A DNA stretch of 64,000 nt from Paulownia fortunei (GCA_019321725.1 CM033106.1:25966118-26030117); one strand, 5' to 3'; counted from the stretch's first letter, positions 49,836 to 63,018 are shown. Made by a program: numbers and translations. The notes: a model not told the origin generated them from the letters alone.

Positions 49836-52051
49836 TGTTAGAGTAGGATGCCCAACGCCCCAATTAGATTGGGTGTATTATACTTTTTTGCTTTTGTAAA
49901 GACAATCTTATTGGGAATCATATTAATAAAAAGGCATTTTCTTTATCTTATGTCTTGCATTTTTTATTTCTGCACATTAGATAAAGTCCTTAGACCAAAT
50001 TTAGCTACGGGGCATGGTCGCGCATATGATGGCGATCATGGAACATGCCTCTAAGGCTTTGGTTTTAAATAAGTTTCGAGTCGAGAGTTTTTTTGAGATG
50101 GGACATCAAATAGCTCAGTAAGATTCGTACATATAATGCATGCTCGTGAGACGAGGATGTCACATTCCATTGGCATTAGCGTAGAGACGTAAGTGCATAT
50201 ATGTGGGTGCTTGTTAGGGAACAAGTACACCGAATATGGCCCGCAAGAAATTCTTAGTTGGAGGCTTTGCCCGTCGAAATAAGAATTTCTGTGTTGCGAT
50301 AGTACACGACTAGTCCTTAGACTTGAGGCACGATAGTAGCCTTGTATGCATCCTGCAGCACTTTGATATATCTTCTGATTGCTTGACAATCACAAATGGG
50401 GTATGTTGGGTGTTGCACTGGTGTGCATGGAGGTTTGTCAGTGGCCAACATAGAATTCGACACTTGTTTTTTTTTTTTAAACAAGGGAATCTCCTGTGTT
50501 TTCATAGTTCGTGATTCAAAGACCTTGGCCAAGCAGAATGAATTGTGATTCATCAATAATCATTGGAACTTGAAATGGGATCACAGCAATTGAATCATTT
50601 AGGGTTTCGACTTATAATCCATGCCTTAGATTCAATCAGGAGATTAGCTGTCGAAAGGACCGTACGTGTATGGTACTCGCAACTGAAATAGGTTTACTCG
50701 CTATTTCACCTAAGACTAGTTTGTCATGATTACTTGCTAGGTGTTTTCATGGATAGTGAGGTTCTTGAAATTAAGGAGTTGATTCCAAGCGGATTAATTA
50801 ATTGGAATAATTGTTATTCATAAGTTGCAAATGTTGCAAACCCACTACTAGCTTAGTAGTGAACCTAAGAGGGTCACACATCTTTATGAAAAGTAACATT
50901 TTTAATTTTAGATTTTATCCAATGGTTGGAAATTAATTAATTAATACTGATCAATTAATTAATTAAGGGTTCTATTTAATTTAATAGTTAAATTAAATTA
51001 TTCAATTAAGTAATTGGATTATTTAATTGGACCTAATTTGATTAGGAAGCCCAATTGGAGTAAATTAAATTAATCAATTGGATTGATTAAATTGGGATTG
51101 AATCAATTGAATTGATTTGGGGATTTTTGAGTCCAAGCCCAAAATAAATGTGGATCACTTAAGAAGCTCACTAAAGTATGAAGAGAATAAATTAAATAAA
51201 TATGATTTATTTAATTAACATATTTATAGATAAATAAATATAGTGACCAATTTTATAGGATAAAATAGGCCACTAAAATTAATTTATGTATAAATATAAT
51301 TATAGTATATATATATGATATATATCTATCTTGATATTATTTGAAGAGTTCAAATTAATATCAACAATGTATGTAGACAATTTTGATGATTAATGTAGTC
51401 TCAAATTAGTCCACATACAATAGAAGAGTGAAAAAAAGAAGAGTTCTTGAAAGATTTGGAATCCTTCCAAGATAAGGTTTTGAAGTAGTTCAAAATAGAA
51501 AAACTTTTCAAGAGTTGGAAAAGGATTAAAATTTTCAACTCTATATATATGAGTGATGAAAATTACATAATTCAATTCAAAAATTTGAGCAAAAATATTT
51601 TGTTTAAAGTCTTCTATTTTTACTCTTCAAGAAAAAAGAAAAGAAAAAAAAAATCAGTTTCTTGTTATTTTCTTCATATTATTGTTTCAAGAACTTAAAG
51701 AATCAATCTTTATTGTTCTTGAAAATATACTCCGGTTCTAGATTAGTAAACAATTAAAAGGATACTAGCGAATCCTTTTGATTGGTGTTGCTTTCCGTAT
51801 CGTGGACCTGATAGAGGGGAGACATTTGGATCCCTGCAAGTTCTGATAGTCTAGGATAAGCAATTGATTGTTTCATCCCTACAACAATCGGAGTGCACGA
51901 AAGGTATAATCCGATTTTATATTTATTTATATATTCACTTGAATAAGCGCGATCGTTAAAATCGCTTTCGAATCAAAGGGGTTAAATTTATGTTTGATAA
52001 AAATTTTAATTTTTCGCTGCGTATACCCCTGCGATTATAGCGAACCCAACA
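49836..52051 (+). mobile_element. Solo LTR of an LTR retrotransposon, forward copy
   Basis: A 2216 bp unit starts TGTTAGAGTAGG and ends GCGAACCCAACA (5'-TG...CA-3'). It is flanked by a perfect 5 bp target duplication CCATC (49831-49835 and 52052-52056). No internal gag/pol, primer-binding site or polypurine tract accompanies it, so it is a solo LTR formed by recombination between the two LTRs of one insertion. A TATA-like 'ctatatatatgag' near 51541 and a downstream more mixed R-U5-like part are visible. A near-identical copy lies inverted at 52428-54646. LTR length and ends suggest a Copia-type element; the family is not determined. Confidence 0.93.
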
Positions 52052-52056
52052 CCATC

Positions 52057-52427
52057 TTCAACAAAAACTTTTAAAATTTTATTTTTAAATGTGATTTTTC
52101 TTTTTTTATTTTATGTAACTACTAAAAGAGGTTGAAAACGTTAGTAGTAAAATATAATATGTCGTATTACGTTATTTTGAGTTGTTATTTGATAATTAAT
52201 ACAATTTTATGTCATAATATAATTTTACTCCTATAATATATATATATATATAATAAGACTGATAAATTTAGAATAAATAAAGTAATATGTAACCATGTAT
52301 AAATACCATCAAATCCTAAGGCAAGTCGATGGTGTTTTGAACCTTGTTAACATTTTGCCCTGCAAACCAACCCCCATTATCTTAAAGAGCAATAATGTGA
52401 ATTTGTTTTAATTAATTTGAGCCCAAC
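52057..52427. other. Spacer between the inverted solo LTRs
   Basis: AT-rich spacer of 371 bp outside the LTRs, with a (TA)n tract near 52237-52252 and no open frame. Both LTRs have their 3' (U5) ends facing it. Confidence 0.8.
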
Positions 52428-54646
52428 GGTTCGCTATAATCGCAGGGGTATACGCAGCGGAAAATTAAAATTTTTTTATCAAACATAAATTTAACCCCTT
52501 TGATTCGAAAGCGATTTTAACGATCGCGCTTATTCAAGTGATATATAAATATATAAATCGGATTATACCTTTCGTGCACTTCGGTTGTTGTAGGGAATGA
52601 AACAATCAATTGTTTATCTGGACTATCAGAACTCGCAGGGATCCAAGTGTCTCCCCTCTATCAGGTCCACGATACGAAAAGCAACACCAATCAAAAGGAT
52701 TCGCTAGTATCCTTTTAATTGTTTACTAATCTAGAACCGGAGTATATTTTCAAGAACAATAAAGATTGATTCTTTAAGTTCTTGAAACAATAATATGAAG
52801 AAAATAACAAGAAACTGATTTTCTTTTTCTTTCTTTTCTTTTCTTGAAGAGTAAAAATAGAAGACTTTAAACAAAATATTTTTGCTCAAATTTTTTTAAT
52901 TTAATTATGTAATTTTCATCCCTCATATATATAGGGCTGAAAATTTTAATCCTTTTCCAACTCTTGGAAAGTTTTTCTATTTTGAACTACTTCAAAACCT
53001 TATCTTGGAAGGATTCCAAATCTTTCAAAAACTCTTCTTTTTTCACTCTTCTATTGTATGTGGACTAATTTGAGACTACATTAATCATCAAAATTGTCTA
53101 CATACATTGTTGATATTAATTTGAATTTTTCAAATAATATCAAGATAGATATATATCATATATATATACTATAATTATATTTATACATAAATTAAATCTT
53201 AGTGGCCTATTTTATCCTATAAAATTGGTCACTATATTTATTTATCTATAAATATGTTAATTAAATAAATCATATTTATTTAATTTATTCTCTTCATACT
53301 TTAGTGAGCTTCTTAAGTGATCCACATTTATTTTGGGCTTGGACTCAAAAATCCCCAAATCAATTCAATTGATTCAATTCCAATTTAATCAATCCAATTG
53401 ATTAATTTAATTTACTCCAATTGGGCTTCCTAATCAAATTAGGTCCAATTAAATAATCCAATTACTTAATTAAATAATTTAATTTAACTATTAAATTAAA
53501 TAGAATACTTAATTAATTAATTGATCAGTATTAATTAATTAATTTCCAACCATTGGATAAAATCTAAAATTAAAATGTTACTTTCCATAAAAATGTGTGA
53601 CCCTCTTAGGTTCACTACTAAGCTAATAGTGGGTTTGCAACATTTGCAACTTATGAATAACAATTATTCCAATTAATTAATCCAATTAATTAATCCGCTT
53701 GGAATCAACTCCTTAATTCCAAGAACCTCACTATCCATGAAAACACCTAGCAAGTAATCATGGCAAACTAGTCTTAGGTGAAATAGCGAGTAAACCTATT
53801 TCAGTTGCGAGTACCATACACGTACGGTCCTTTCGACAGCTAATCTCCTGATTGAATCTAAGGCATGGATTATAAGTCGAAACCCTAAATGATTCAATTG
53901 ATGTGATCCCATTTCAAGTTTCAATGATTCTTGATGAATCACAATTCATTCTGCCTTGGCCAAGGTCTTTGAATCACGAACTATGAAAACACAGGAGATT
54001 CCCTTATTTAAAAAACAAGTGTCGAATTCTATGTTGGCCACTAACAAACCTCCATGCACATCAGTGCAACACCCAACATACCCCCTTTGTGATTGTCAAG
54101 CAATCAGAAGATATATCAAAGTGCTGCAGGATGCACACAAGGCTACCATCGTGCCTCAAGTCTAAGGACTAGTCGTGTACTATCGCAACACAGAACTTCT
54201 TATTTCGACGGGCAAAGCCTCCAACTAAGAATTTCTTGCGGGCCATATTCGGTGTACTTGTTCCCTAGCAAGCACCACATATATGCACTTACGTCTCTAC
54301 GCTAATGCCAATGAAATGTGACATCCTCGTCTCACGAGCATGCATTATATGTACGAGTCTTACTGAGCTATTTGATGTCCCATCTCAAAAAAAACTCTCG
54401 ACTCGGAACTTATTTAAAACCAAAACCTTAGAGACATGTTCCATGATCGCCATCATATGCGCGACCATGCCCCGTAGCTAAATCTGGTCTAAGGACTTTA
54501 TCTAATGTGCAGAAAAAAAAAATGCAAGACATAAGATAAAGAAAATGCCTTTTTATTAATATGATTCCTAATAAGATTGTCTTTACAAAAGCAAAAGAGT
54601 ATAATACACTCAATCTAATTGGGGCGTTGGGCATCCTACTCTAACA
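52428..54646 (-). mobile_element. Solo LTR of the same family, inverted copy
   Basis: This is the reverse complement of 49836-52051 almost base for base: GGTTCGCTATAATCGCAGGG at its left end and CCTACTCTAACA at its right end. Across the outer ~260 bp I count about nine differences from the forward copy. The right terminus is intact, but at the left the expected first five bases (TGTTG) are replaced by CCAAC. The flanks ccaac (52423-52427) and ccaaa (54647-54651) would then match in four of five bases as an imperfect target duplication. No internal region is present. Confidence 0.88.
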
Positions 54647-54651
54647 CCAAA

Positions 54652-55481
54652 TACGTTATAGCGAATTATAACTTTTAAATGGATATTAATAAATTCATTT
54701 TTTTATTTTTTTTATGTCTAAAATGAATTATTTTTTCTCAAAATTGTACTATCATGTTACTTTAAGTAACAATGTGATACCACTAATTCTTAATCAATGT
54801 TTTTAAGAGCAATATTATAAAAATACTTAAAATTTTACTTTTTAATATTTAATTTAAAATTTATTATCGAATCAAAGTAGATAAATAATTTTGGGATGGG
54901 AATACAGCATATGAACATGGTGCCAAGTCCAACCAAGTGGACTGGCTTGTTATCAAATGGTTTACTACAATTATCATAAATGTAGCTTTTATTTAAAATA
55001 AAAGAGCTTTCTGCTTTGACTTATTAACCTTCAAACATGAGATTGCCCCAAAATTTGAACTAGTGATTGTCAATTGCATGTGGTGCATGAATTGAACAAA
55101 CAACAATAAATATAAGCTAAAGAATTTTTTAAAAAATTTATTTCATTTCAAGTCGACACATTTTAATTGATCCTTTTTTAAAGTTCTCTTCTTCTTTAGT
55201 GGGACACATACCCAAAAAAAAAAAAAAAGAATTACCTCAACATGACTAATGTATCAATAGGCTCTTTAGAGTAAAAAAAGTTAAATAACACTTAGAATTA
55301 AATCAGAAGTTATTAGGTTAAGTGTAACCAAGAATCTCATTTTTTTCTGAAAAATTGGATTTCAAGACAATCACAATCGATAATTTTATGAAATTATTAT
55401 ACAGAACCCATGCATGGATTCCATTAATAAACCCTAACCAGAGTAATAGGTCCAATACCCCCAAGTATTTTCCAAAAAAAA

Positions 55482-55523
<42 letters not shown>

Positions 55524-55746
55524 CAAAATAGAAAATCATTACTACACCAAGGCAAAATGTAAGAAGAAACTGAAAAACCCTATAGCTCTTACTATTCAGA
55601 TCATCTATTATAAATTGATATTTTCTTAAATAAATATTTAATTATAAATCACATACACTTGAATATATTTATAAACTGTAATATATGATGAAATAATGGA
55701 CACATAAGAAAGAAGCACCAAAACCTGAATTATACATTCTCTTCAA
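54652..55746. other. AT-rich intergenic region, carboxylesterase 3' side
   Basis: No gene is supported. It contains a pure (TA)n microsatellite at 55484-55521, and its right part is the likely 3' UTR of the minus-strand carboxylesterase gene. Confidence 0.5.
55484..55521. repeat. (TA)n microsatellite
   Basis: An uninterrupted TA dinucleotide run of about 38 bases, likely to vary in length. Confidence 0.95.
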
Positions 55747-58040
55747 CTAATATGTAGAGTGGACAAAACCCTTGATCAAATGATACAATTCCTGAGCAGC
55801 AGTGGCATTGTTGAGCTCTATACCATGATACCCCCCTTCAAGAACCACAGAAACCACTTCAACTCCATTTGACTCCAACAATTTCACCAACATTCTGGCC
55901 CTGTCGACCAATGGGTCTCCACTGTTACCTTTCACCATGGTTCTTGGCAGCCTTTTCACCCTCCCAAAATAAGACCCCAAAGTCAGTGGGTTGGAAAACT
56001 CATGGTCTCTAGTAGCATTTAGTGGCAGTGCCAGTGTCCACAAAACATCATTCACATAGAGTGGGACATAAGGGTCCTCTATGAGCCTAAGTTCAGATTC
56101 TGTCCTTTGGACTCCACCAAAATATGGCTGGTTCATGATCAGCCCTTTGATTTGCATGGGTTGGAGGTTGAAACCTAGTGCACATAGAGCTGTGTGGTAA
56201 ACTATGTTGCCACCTGAAGCACTGCCTAGCAGAAATACCCTGGTGAAATCAGCATATTTCTTTAGCCATGGATCGCCATTGTTGGTTCCTAGTGCCTGTT
56301 GGTGGAAAATATTACATGTTTTTAGTATTAACTTTTGGATCAAGGTGTATCATCTATGTATAAGTAGCATTAATGGTAGAAACACAAGTTTCCCCTATAC
56401 TAATATGATTCGTGTACTTCGTCTATATCAATATCATGAGGCCTATTTCACTTGGTACATGTGAAATTTTAAATATGAGCTAAAAAAGTTCATGCTATGT
56501 TCGATATTATTTTAGGTGTTTTAAGAGAAATGTTATGAGGTAATATATATTAAAAATAAAATTTGCGAATGTGTGGGGAATGAAAATATATTTGATATAT
56601 TTTTGTGGAAAAGTCATTTGGATAAATTATTTCGAATTGATAGTACTTTTTAATGTCCATAAGATTTTATAGTAAATGGTGTCACATCAAGTTTTTATAA
56701 TATTTTATTTGTTATTATATTAAGATAATGATTGAATGCATATATTTATATTCAAATAATTAAGAGATACATACATATATATATATAATTTATTCTTGTA
56801 ATGATTAGGATTTATATATTTTAATTAATATTATTATTTGAAAATATATAAAGAGAAGTTATTTGGGAAAATTAAAATTCGATGTTTTGGAAAATAAAAT
56901 ATCATTCTCCTAAAATAATTCTCTATATAGTTACCAGATGATTTTTTTAATCCCAGGAGGTGAAAACACCTTTTAAAAAACCAAACTTAGCCTAAAATTT
57001 TGAGTATTTTTATAATATTGTTTTTAAAAGTAATTGAACATCAGTAATTTCATATATTACTTTAAGTGAGACATATTTTGAACTCAAAAAAAAATATTTA
57101 GGAAATGATAACGTATCCAAAAGAAAATAAAAGCAATAATTAAATTTGAGACACAAGTTTCCCATAATTTGTTTGCCAAGTAGTTCTGGAAATTGAAATT
57201 TAATGCTTTAGCCAATTTTTTTGTTACTAATTCTTCCAGATATAATTAAATTTTATTGAACTTATTAATTGTGAACTACTAATATGTAAATAATTATACT
57301 AAGTTACTTGAATATTTTGAATTCAATATAATTCTTGCTAAAAGATTAATGTGTGTTATATTAATCACACATCAAAATAAAAACCAAAATATGAAATTTC
57401 CCCCCCCCCCCCTCCCCCATCCCCAAGACTTTCGTTCAAAATTTGAGTCTAATACATAGTAAACTTTTCGATAAGGTACCTGTTGTCTAGCCCACAAGAC
57501 CGCGCCCATGGCATCGTCATAGGCTGCCGGGAGGCGGTGTTCGGGCGCCAACTTGTACTCAACAGAGACAACTATGGCCGGGATTTGAGAAGCGACGTCG
57601 TTGCAGAAGTTATGGAAAACTAGAGTCGTCGCACTGAACAGCACGAAATCGCCTCCATGCAGGTAGATGATGAGTGGAAGTTTACTGTCTGTTGGAGGTT
57701 TCAGAGGTCGGAAAAGTCGCATGCAGGCTTTACCACTGTATGGGTGGAGATACACTACTATGTCTTTGGACAAAGCAACTGGTGTAGGCTTCGTCGGGTC
57801 GACATATGGGGTAGCATTCACCATTGGGATTCGGATCTCTCGGGTCAATGACCCGTCTAGATTCGGTGAAATGCCCAAGACTCTGTAAGCTTCTTCTACA
57901 GTGTGATTGGAAGAGGGTCCTGTTTGTTGATCATCAGCCATGGTGGCTATTTGCTGCTCCATCATCAGATTGAAACACAAGAAAAGAAGAAAAGCGTGTT
58001 TTGCCAAGGTATGCCATGGCTGTGGATCCACAGAGGACAT
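55747..58040 (-). CDS. Plant class I carboxylesterase-like protein (CXE family), probably non-catalytic
   Basis: An alpha/beta-hydrolase of the plant CXE (HSR203J-type) family, the family that also gave rise to the gibberellin receptor GID1. Exons 58040-57480 and 56295-55747 join in phase 0 to 369 residues. Family motifs are readable: LDGSLTR (61-67), LPLIIYLHGG (121-130), VVSVEYKLAPEHRLPAAYDDA, MNQPYFGG, NDVLWTLALP, DPLVDRAR and EGGYHGIEL. Asp314 and His344 of the triad are kept. However, the GxSxG elbow reads GSASG (211-215), placing Ala213 where the nucleophilic serine belongs, and the oxyanion HGGG reads HGGD (128-131). It is therefore unlikely to be an active esterase. The ATG at 58040 gives a 33-residue leader with a hydrophobic stretch (HAFLLFLCFNLMM). 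The ATG at 57941, in GCCACCATGG context, gives 336 residues, the usual family length. The intron of 1184 bp is at the common CXE position. Confidence 0.9.
57400..57424 (-). other. C-run near the carboxylesterase exon 1 donor (G-rich in the pre-mRNA)
   Basis: Thirteen Cs, then five and four more, lie 56 bases inside the intron. In the transcript this is a G tract able to form a quadruplex. Its exact length is uncertain in most sequencing data. Confidence 0.75.
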
Positions 58041-61000
58041 TGTTGTTGGCTGAGAGGATCTCAAAGCAGAAAAGGAAACTGAGTTCTTGAAGTGGGAATT
58101 TTTGGGTTTTGGTATTATATTAATTTCATCTCATTTTTACAGTTAGGTCTGGAGTTTCTTATCCCAATTCTGTATTTAAATTGAATATAAAATTTTAGAA
58201 AATTTTATGTGATTTTACCTTATTATTTATATAAAGAGTAATTGAGAGCCAGCAGTATCTAATCATTATTTAAGCCAAAAAAGAAGTGCTTTTTTTTGTA
58301 GAAAAAAAAAATTAAAAATATAGTTTTATTTTCGAACATTCATAAAAAAATTAAGACCAATAGATTCAAGAAGTGACGAATAAAAATTGAAGGTGCAGTT
58401 TTTTGTGGTAATATTCATATTACACCAAATATATGATATATTTAGTGTATGAATAAATGACAAGCTTTTTATTTTATAAAAAATAAAATATTTGTATAAT
58501 AGACATATATCAAGTACATTAGATATAGTATCTATAAGATCGCATTTTGTGTATATTATTGCATAAGGTGTGACTAAAATTAAGGGCTTTATCTTTTCTT
58601 TTTTTTAGCAAATATTTTATAAATTTAATTATCAGGCACATTTAATAAGTGACTATACCTAAAATGTATTATTGGCTGAAAGTTCAAAAATAAATAAGGA
58701 CCGTAAATTTCAAAGTTTGATATTTGTATATATTTCTTTCACGCCAATGCCAATTAATTGCACGTCATTGAGATAATGACGGACAAGTAACTAGGTGTAA
58801 TTAGGATAGTCATGACAAGCCTAAAAATGGTTTATTTTGGTCTTTTATTTTTCAAATCAAATTTAAATATATTTTAATTAAATTAAATTGAAGCTGATCT
58901 TGAATAGTTAGCATAATTTATGCATTACAGCATTGGAAACTTTTTTGAAGGGAGCCTTATTACAATTTAATTTGAATATATAATCTCAAAAAAAAAAATT
59001 CCAAATTTTAGTCTTATCTGCTCTTAATTTTATTGTATCTTATATTACATACTATATATATGTACAATATTTATATATAATTAAATTTAAATACATTTAT
59101 ACAAGTGTTGCATGTACGTGTGATATACAAAATATTATATAATGAAAAATTATAATAAAAAAAAAAATCAAACTGACGTAACATGGGTTCTGATTTCTGA
59201 ACCCTACAGGAAAAACTTTTAATTAACTAAAGAAAAGTCTAAGAAAGAGTGTGGCATAAATAAAAATGGAAAAAATTATTCTTAAGAAAGAAAGAAAGAA
59301 ATTGGGTTATGAAAATGGGATTGGGATTTGATGTGGGGTTGTCAACTCAGACAAAGACAATTACTTGTTGAATGAATTAAAACAAAGACACACGTTTGGT
59401 GTTTGGTGAGTAGTCATATTAGTTAACATTTTCTTCACCAACAATAAGTTTAATGTGATAACAAAATAAATGTGTAAAGGGTTTAAAGCTTTTGAGAACA
59501 AAAGTAGGATTTTAAAATAATTGGGCAGCCAAGTTGTTCTAATAAGTGAAGTATTTTTGGGCAAGATATTAGACAAATAAAAATTTATAAAATAAATTGA
59601 TGTGATACGAAATGGCAAACGTCCGTCCGTCTGTCTCTTTAGCTGGATTTTTAGAATTTTATTTTGGAAAAGACGTTATTTGTGGAAATTCCGCACCGAC
59701 TCTCCACACACACAGTCCACCCACATGTTAGGAACTTATATTGGAGAGAGATTCATCTCATATCGAATGAGCACGTGGGTAACCTGTAATTTATAAGCAA
59801 TGGGACAACCTCTCTCTTTCAAGAGACGTATTTTTCAGGACAAAATTGTGAAATCAATCAAAGTGACCAATACCTTTTAAACAAATATTTGTCATCAATA
59901 ATTTTGATACGCAAGTAAAGAGAAGAATATATGAAAAAAACTGGCGTTCAACAAGAATTAAATTGACTTTTGAATATTTCAATGATTAAATTCAAAAAAT
60001 TTGTCAAAATGGTGCGTGATAATATACGTTCTTATCATAAACTATATCTATAACAAAAATGGGTGTTTTTTCATATCTGTTTTCTCAATGTAGGCAGCCA
60101 ATTGCAAGGTGATTTTTTTTGTCGCACTTGTTTAGTTTTGGGAAAGTTGTGAGAAAGAACACGCGTAAACAATTTTTCTTTTCTATTTGGTAATTTTTTA
60201 AATTAGTTTAATGTGAATTATAAGCAAGAATATGGTGTATATGATGATAATTGATGTATTAACATATTAAAGGAAATTTAAATTTATTATCTATAGTATT
60301 ATTGAGAAGTACTACTCATTAGCTTTTGAAAACCTAAATGAACACGGATTTTGAGTTTAGACATTTATCCCATAGTAACAAATTTTGGATTCGGGAATAC
60401 TCCGTTACCCCTTAAAATTCTTAATTTAGGTATTATTTGAATTAATTTGAAAAATAATCAACAAAATCTCATTTATATAACAAAATTCATTTTTAAAATT
60501 AACGATTCATTGTTTTGTGAAAATTGTCAATAAAAATTATATAATCTAGTAAATTTATATAATGTATATATATATTGAAAAAATAAAAAAATAAGTTAGT
60601 AATATAATCTTATTTAAATAGGAATAAAATTCAATAATAAATTGTTTTATTAAAGAAAAAAATCAGCAGATTTTGTCCATTGTATATACGAGTTTCCAAT
60701 GTCTCATAAAAATATCATGTTTTATTCGAATTATTTTAAAAATTTATTTTGTGATTGGAGGGACAAACGACTAAAAAAATACAATAGAACTGTCCAAAGC
60801 GTGAAACGCGCAAAACAACAAATGAATAGAAAAGACAGCAGAAAATTATGGTTTAAATCAAATTATATTAGCTTGCACTGCAGACAAACTCAATCCCATA
60901 AGAGAAATAGGTTCAAGGAAGAAACCATTGCAGATTAAGAATACAATGTATTTTTTGAGACTTGTGCATGAAAATGATGTCCCAGTTCAATAGTATTATA

Positions 61001-63018
61001 GTACTATTCAGTCGATCAGTGGATTAGTTAGATCGACTAATTTTGTAAATTCACTGCGGCTATTTTACGGAAGCGGGGTTTAATCAGTGCACACCTTCGG
61101 ATAGTGGCTACAGGTTTTTCGTCATAAAAAAAATAAAGAAAAATCCAATTTGAAATTTCGTAATTGATTTTTTCAAAAATATTTTACAATGATGAAAAGC
61201 ACAAACGAATACTATAATGTGAAAGTTTTAAAATAGCAAGTTTGCATAATTATTGTAATAAATTAACTATGACCAACTGAACATTCAAATATATACACAC
61301 GAAATAATCAATTGAATTTTCAGATAAATATTTGAATAAGTGTGTATTTTTAATCCTCTTTGTTAGCAATTTGTAAATTCCTTGCTTTAGCCCTTCAAAT
61401 TTTAATTAGACTGAGAGTTTATTAAATCTGTAAATGCATTTCTTAGGAGTTTTTACTCTTTTAAATTTGTTTACTTTTTTTTCCCATAAAAAAATAAAAA
61501 TGATAAATCAAAAGCAATTAGGAGAAGGAAAAGTTGAAGAAATCAATTTGGGCCTTCTTCTTGGGCCTAAATTTATTTCAGGCCCAGTCCATGCTCTGAC
61601 TCCACTCCAATCTGTATGTTTGAGCCCAGTACTCCTAGCCCATCTATTTTTCATTCTTAGAAACTTTAAGATGCAAACCGATATTAAGTTAAAAGAAAAT
61701 AAATATATAAACATAATATTACATTAAACAAAATTATGGGCTTTATCTTGATGTACTGAATACTATAATTGATTGATTGTTTTTCTAAAAAAAAAAAAAT
61801 GAATTATTTCATTACAAAGCAAAGGATGAGATTTAAGAACATTAGAATATTTTTTTATAAACTAATAAATAATAATACTCAAAACTATATCCTCTTATAC
61901 TGTTATACAATGTTTCCTTTTTAACATAGTATAAATAAATTTATCATAAACAAAAGTTAAATCATTGTTTTGTTTGTAATTTGTTAACTTAAGAAATCAA
62001 TATGCAAAATAAATTTGCTTGAACAAGTAGATTTATGTACACTATATGTTTTTTTTTTTTTAAATTTAATTCATCAATAAAAAACGACTATCATCGTGCA
62101 ACACATGCATCTAAACTAGTATATGATATATAAATTTGACCATGTTCACGTGTGTGTGTGGCAAACAAAAACTAGGGCAAGATTCCAAAATTTCTAACGT
62201 TTGGCATCCTGACAACACTTATTAGCCAATCTTAACGTAAAATATTACTTCCCACATAGCTTGCAATCTTATTTCAAAATTTTCCAGAATAAAAATTGTC
62301 TTCAAGTCACTTCATTGATGCTGTCATCTGCAATTAAAAATGAAAGTTTTTGGTAAGGAAGAAAAAGAAGAAGATTAACGATAATACTGGATCTTGAATT
62401 TTAGTAAAAAAATTAAATGAAAATGTAGCTCGAACCGAGCTCTCGGATAGGCTAGGATAGGTAGGTAAGAACAGTTTCTACTAAACAAAAAAAGGGATAA
62501 GAACGAAAAGAATTCGTCCAAAATGACCTACTTGAATATTTTATCCATAGGTAGGTAAGATAATACAATTCAACAATCAAAGACTTAATGGTTTCAGACA
62601 CTGGATCATCATTGCAAAATACATAATTCTTTCACATGTTTCATTTTAGCATTGCTTGTGTATCATGCATGTTCTCTTAACAACACAAGCAGAAATACAT
62701 ATTTAAGTCAATCATTGCACAAGGCAGCCCTAGAATAATATATCACTGTATGAAAACAGATGGCAGCAGACAAATTCAATTTTTTAAGATTTTGAACCAG
62801 TAAGGAACCTCCTTAATCAAACAACCATCCAAGAAAGCAACGTACCTAACACATTTTATCTTGACAAATTCTTCTATTAATTCCCCCGAGCAAAGTCTAC
62901 AAATTTGTACACCACCCACATTCTCAAACATCCATAAATAGTTCAGATCAAGAAACACAAACTTCCCCTCCAAAAAGACACTTTCATCACAATCACTTAC
63001 ACTGTAAAATCATCAAGA
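58041..63018. other. AT-rich intergenic region with repeat debris
   Basis: It starts with the carboxylesterase promoter. A segment at about 59680-59870 ('ttccgcacc...ggagagagattcatctcatatcga', 'gggtaacctgtaatttataagcaatggg') resembles the U3/TATA part of old plant LTR elements by pattern. The stretch 60400-60740 is a copy of the repeat at 745-1130. No gene is supported, and open frames such as that at 60699-60938 look random. Confidence 0.5.
60400..60740. repeat. Dispersed AT-rich repeat, copy B
   Basis: Second copy of the element at 745-1130, same orientation and same landmark order, including 'attttgtc', a 'tatatatatat' tract, 'ttttattaaagaaaaaa' and 'aaaatatcatgttttatt'. It is diverged from copy A and non-coding. 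Confidence 0.6.

Noticed and set aside
50317..50556. 79-residue frame, with related frames at 53956-54305
   Set aside because: It lies within the LTRs and recurs because the LTR recurs; there is no retroviral or other domain, so it is non-coding LTR sequence.
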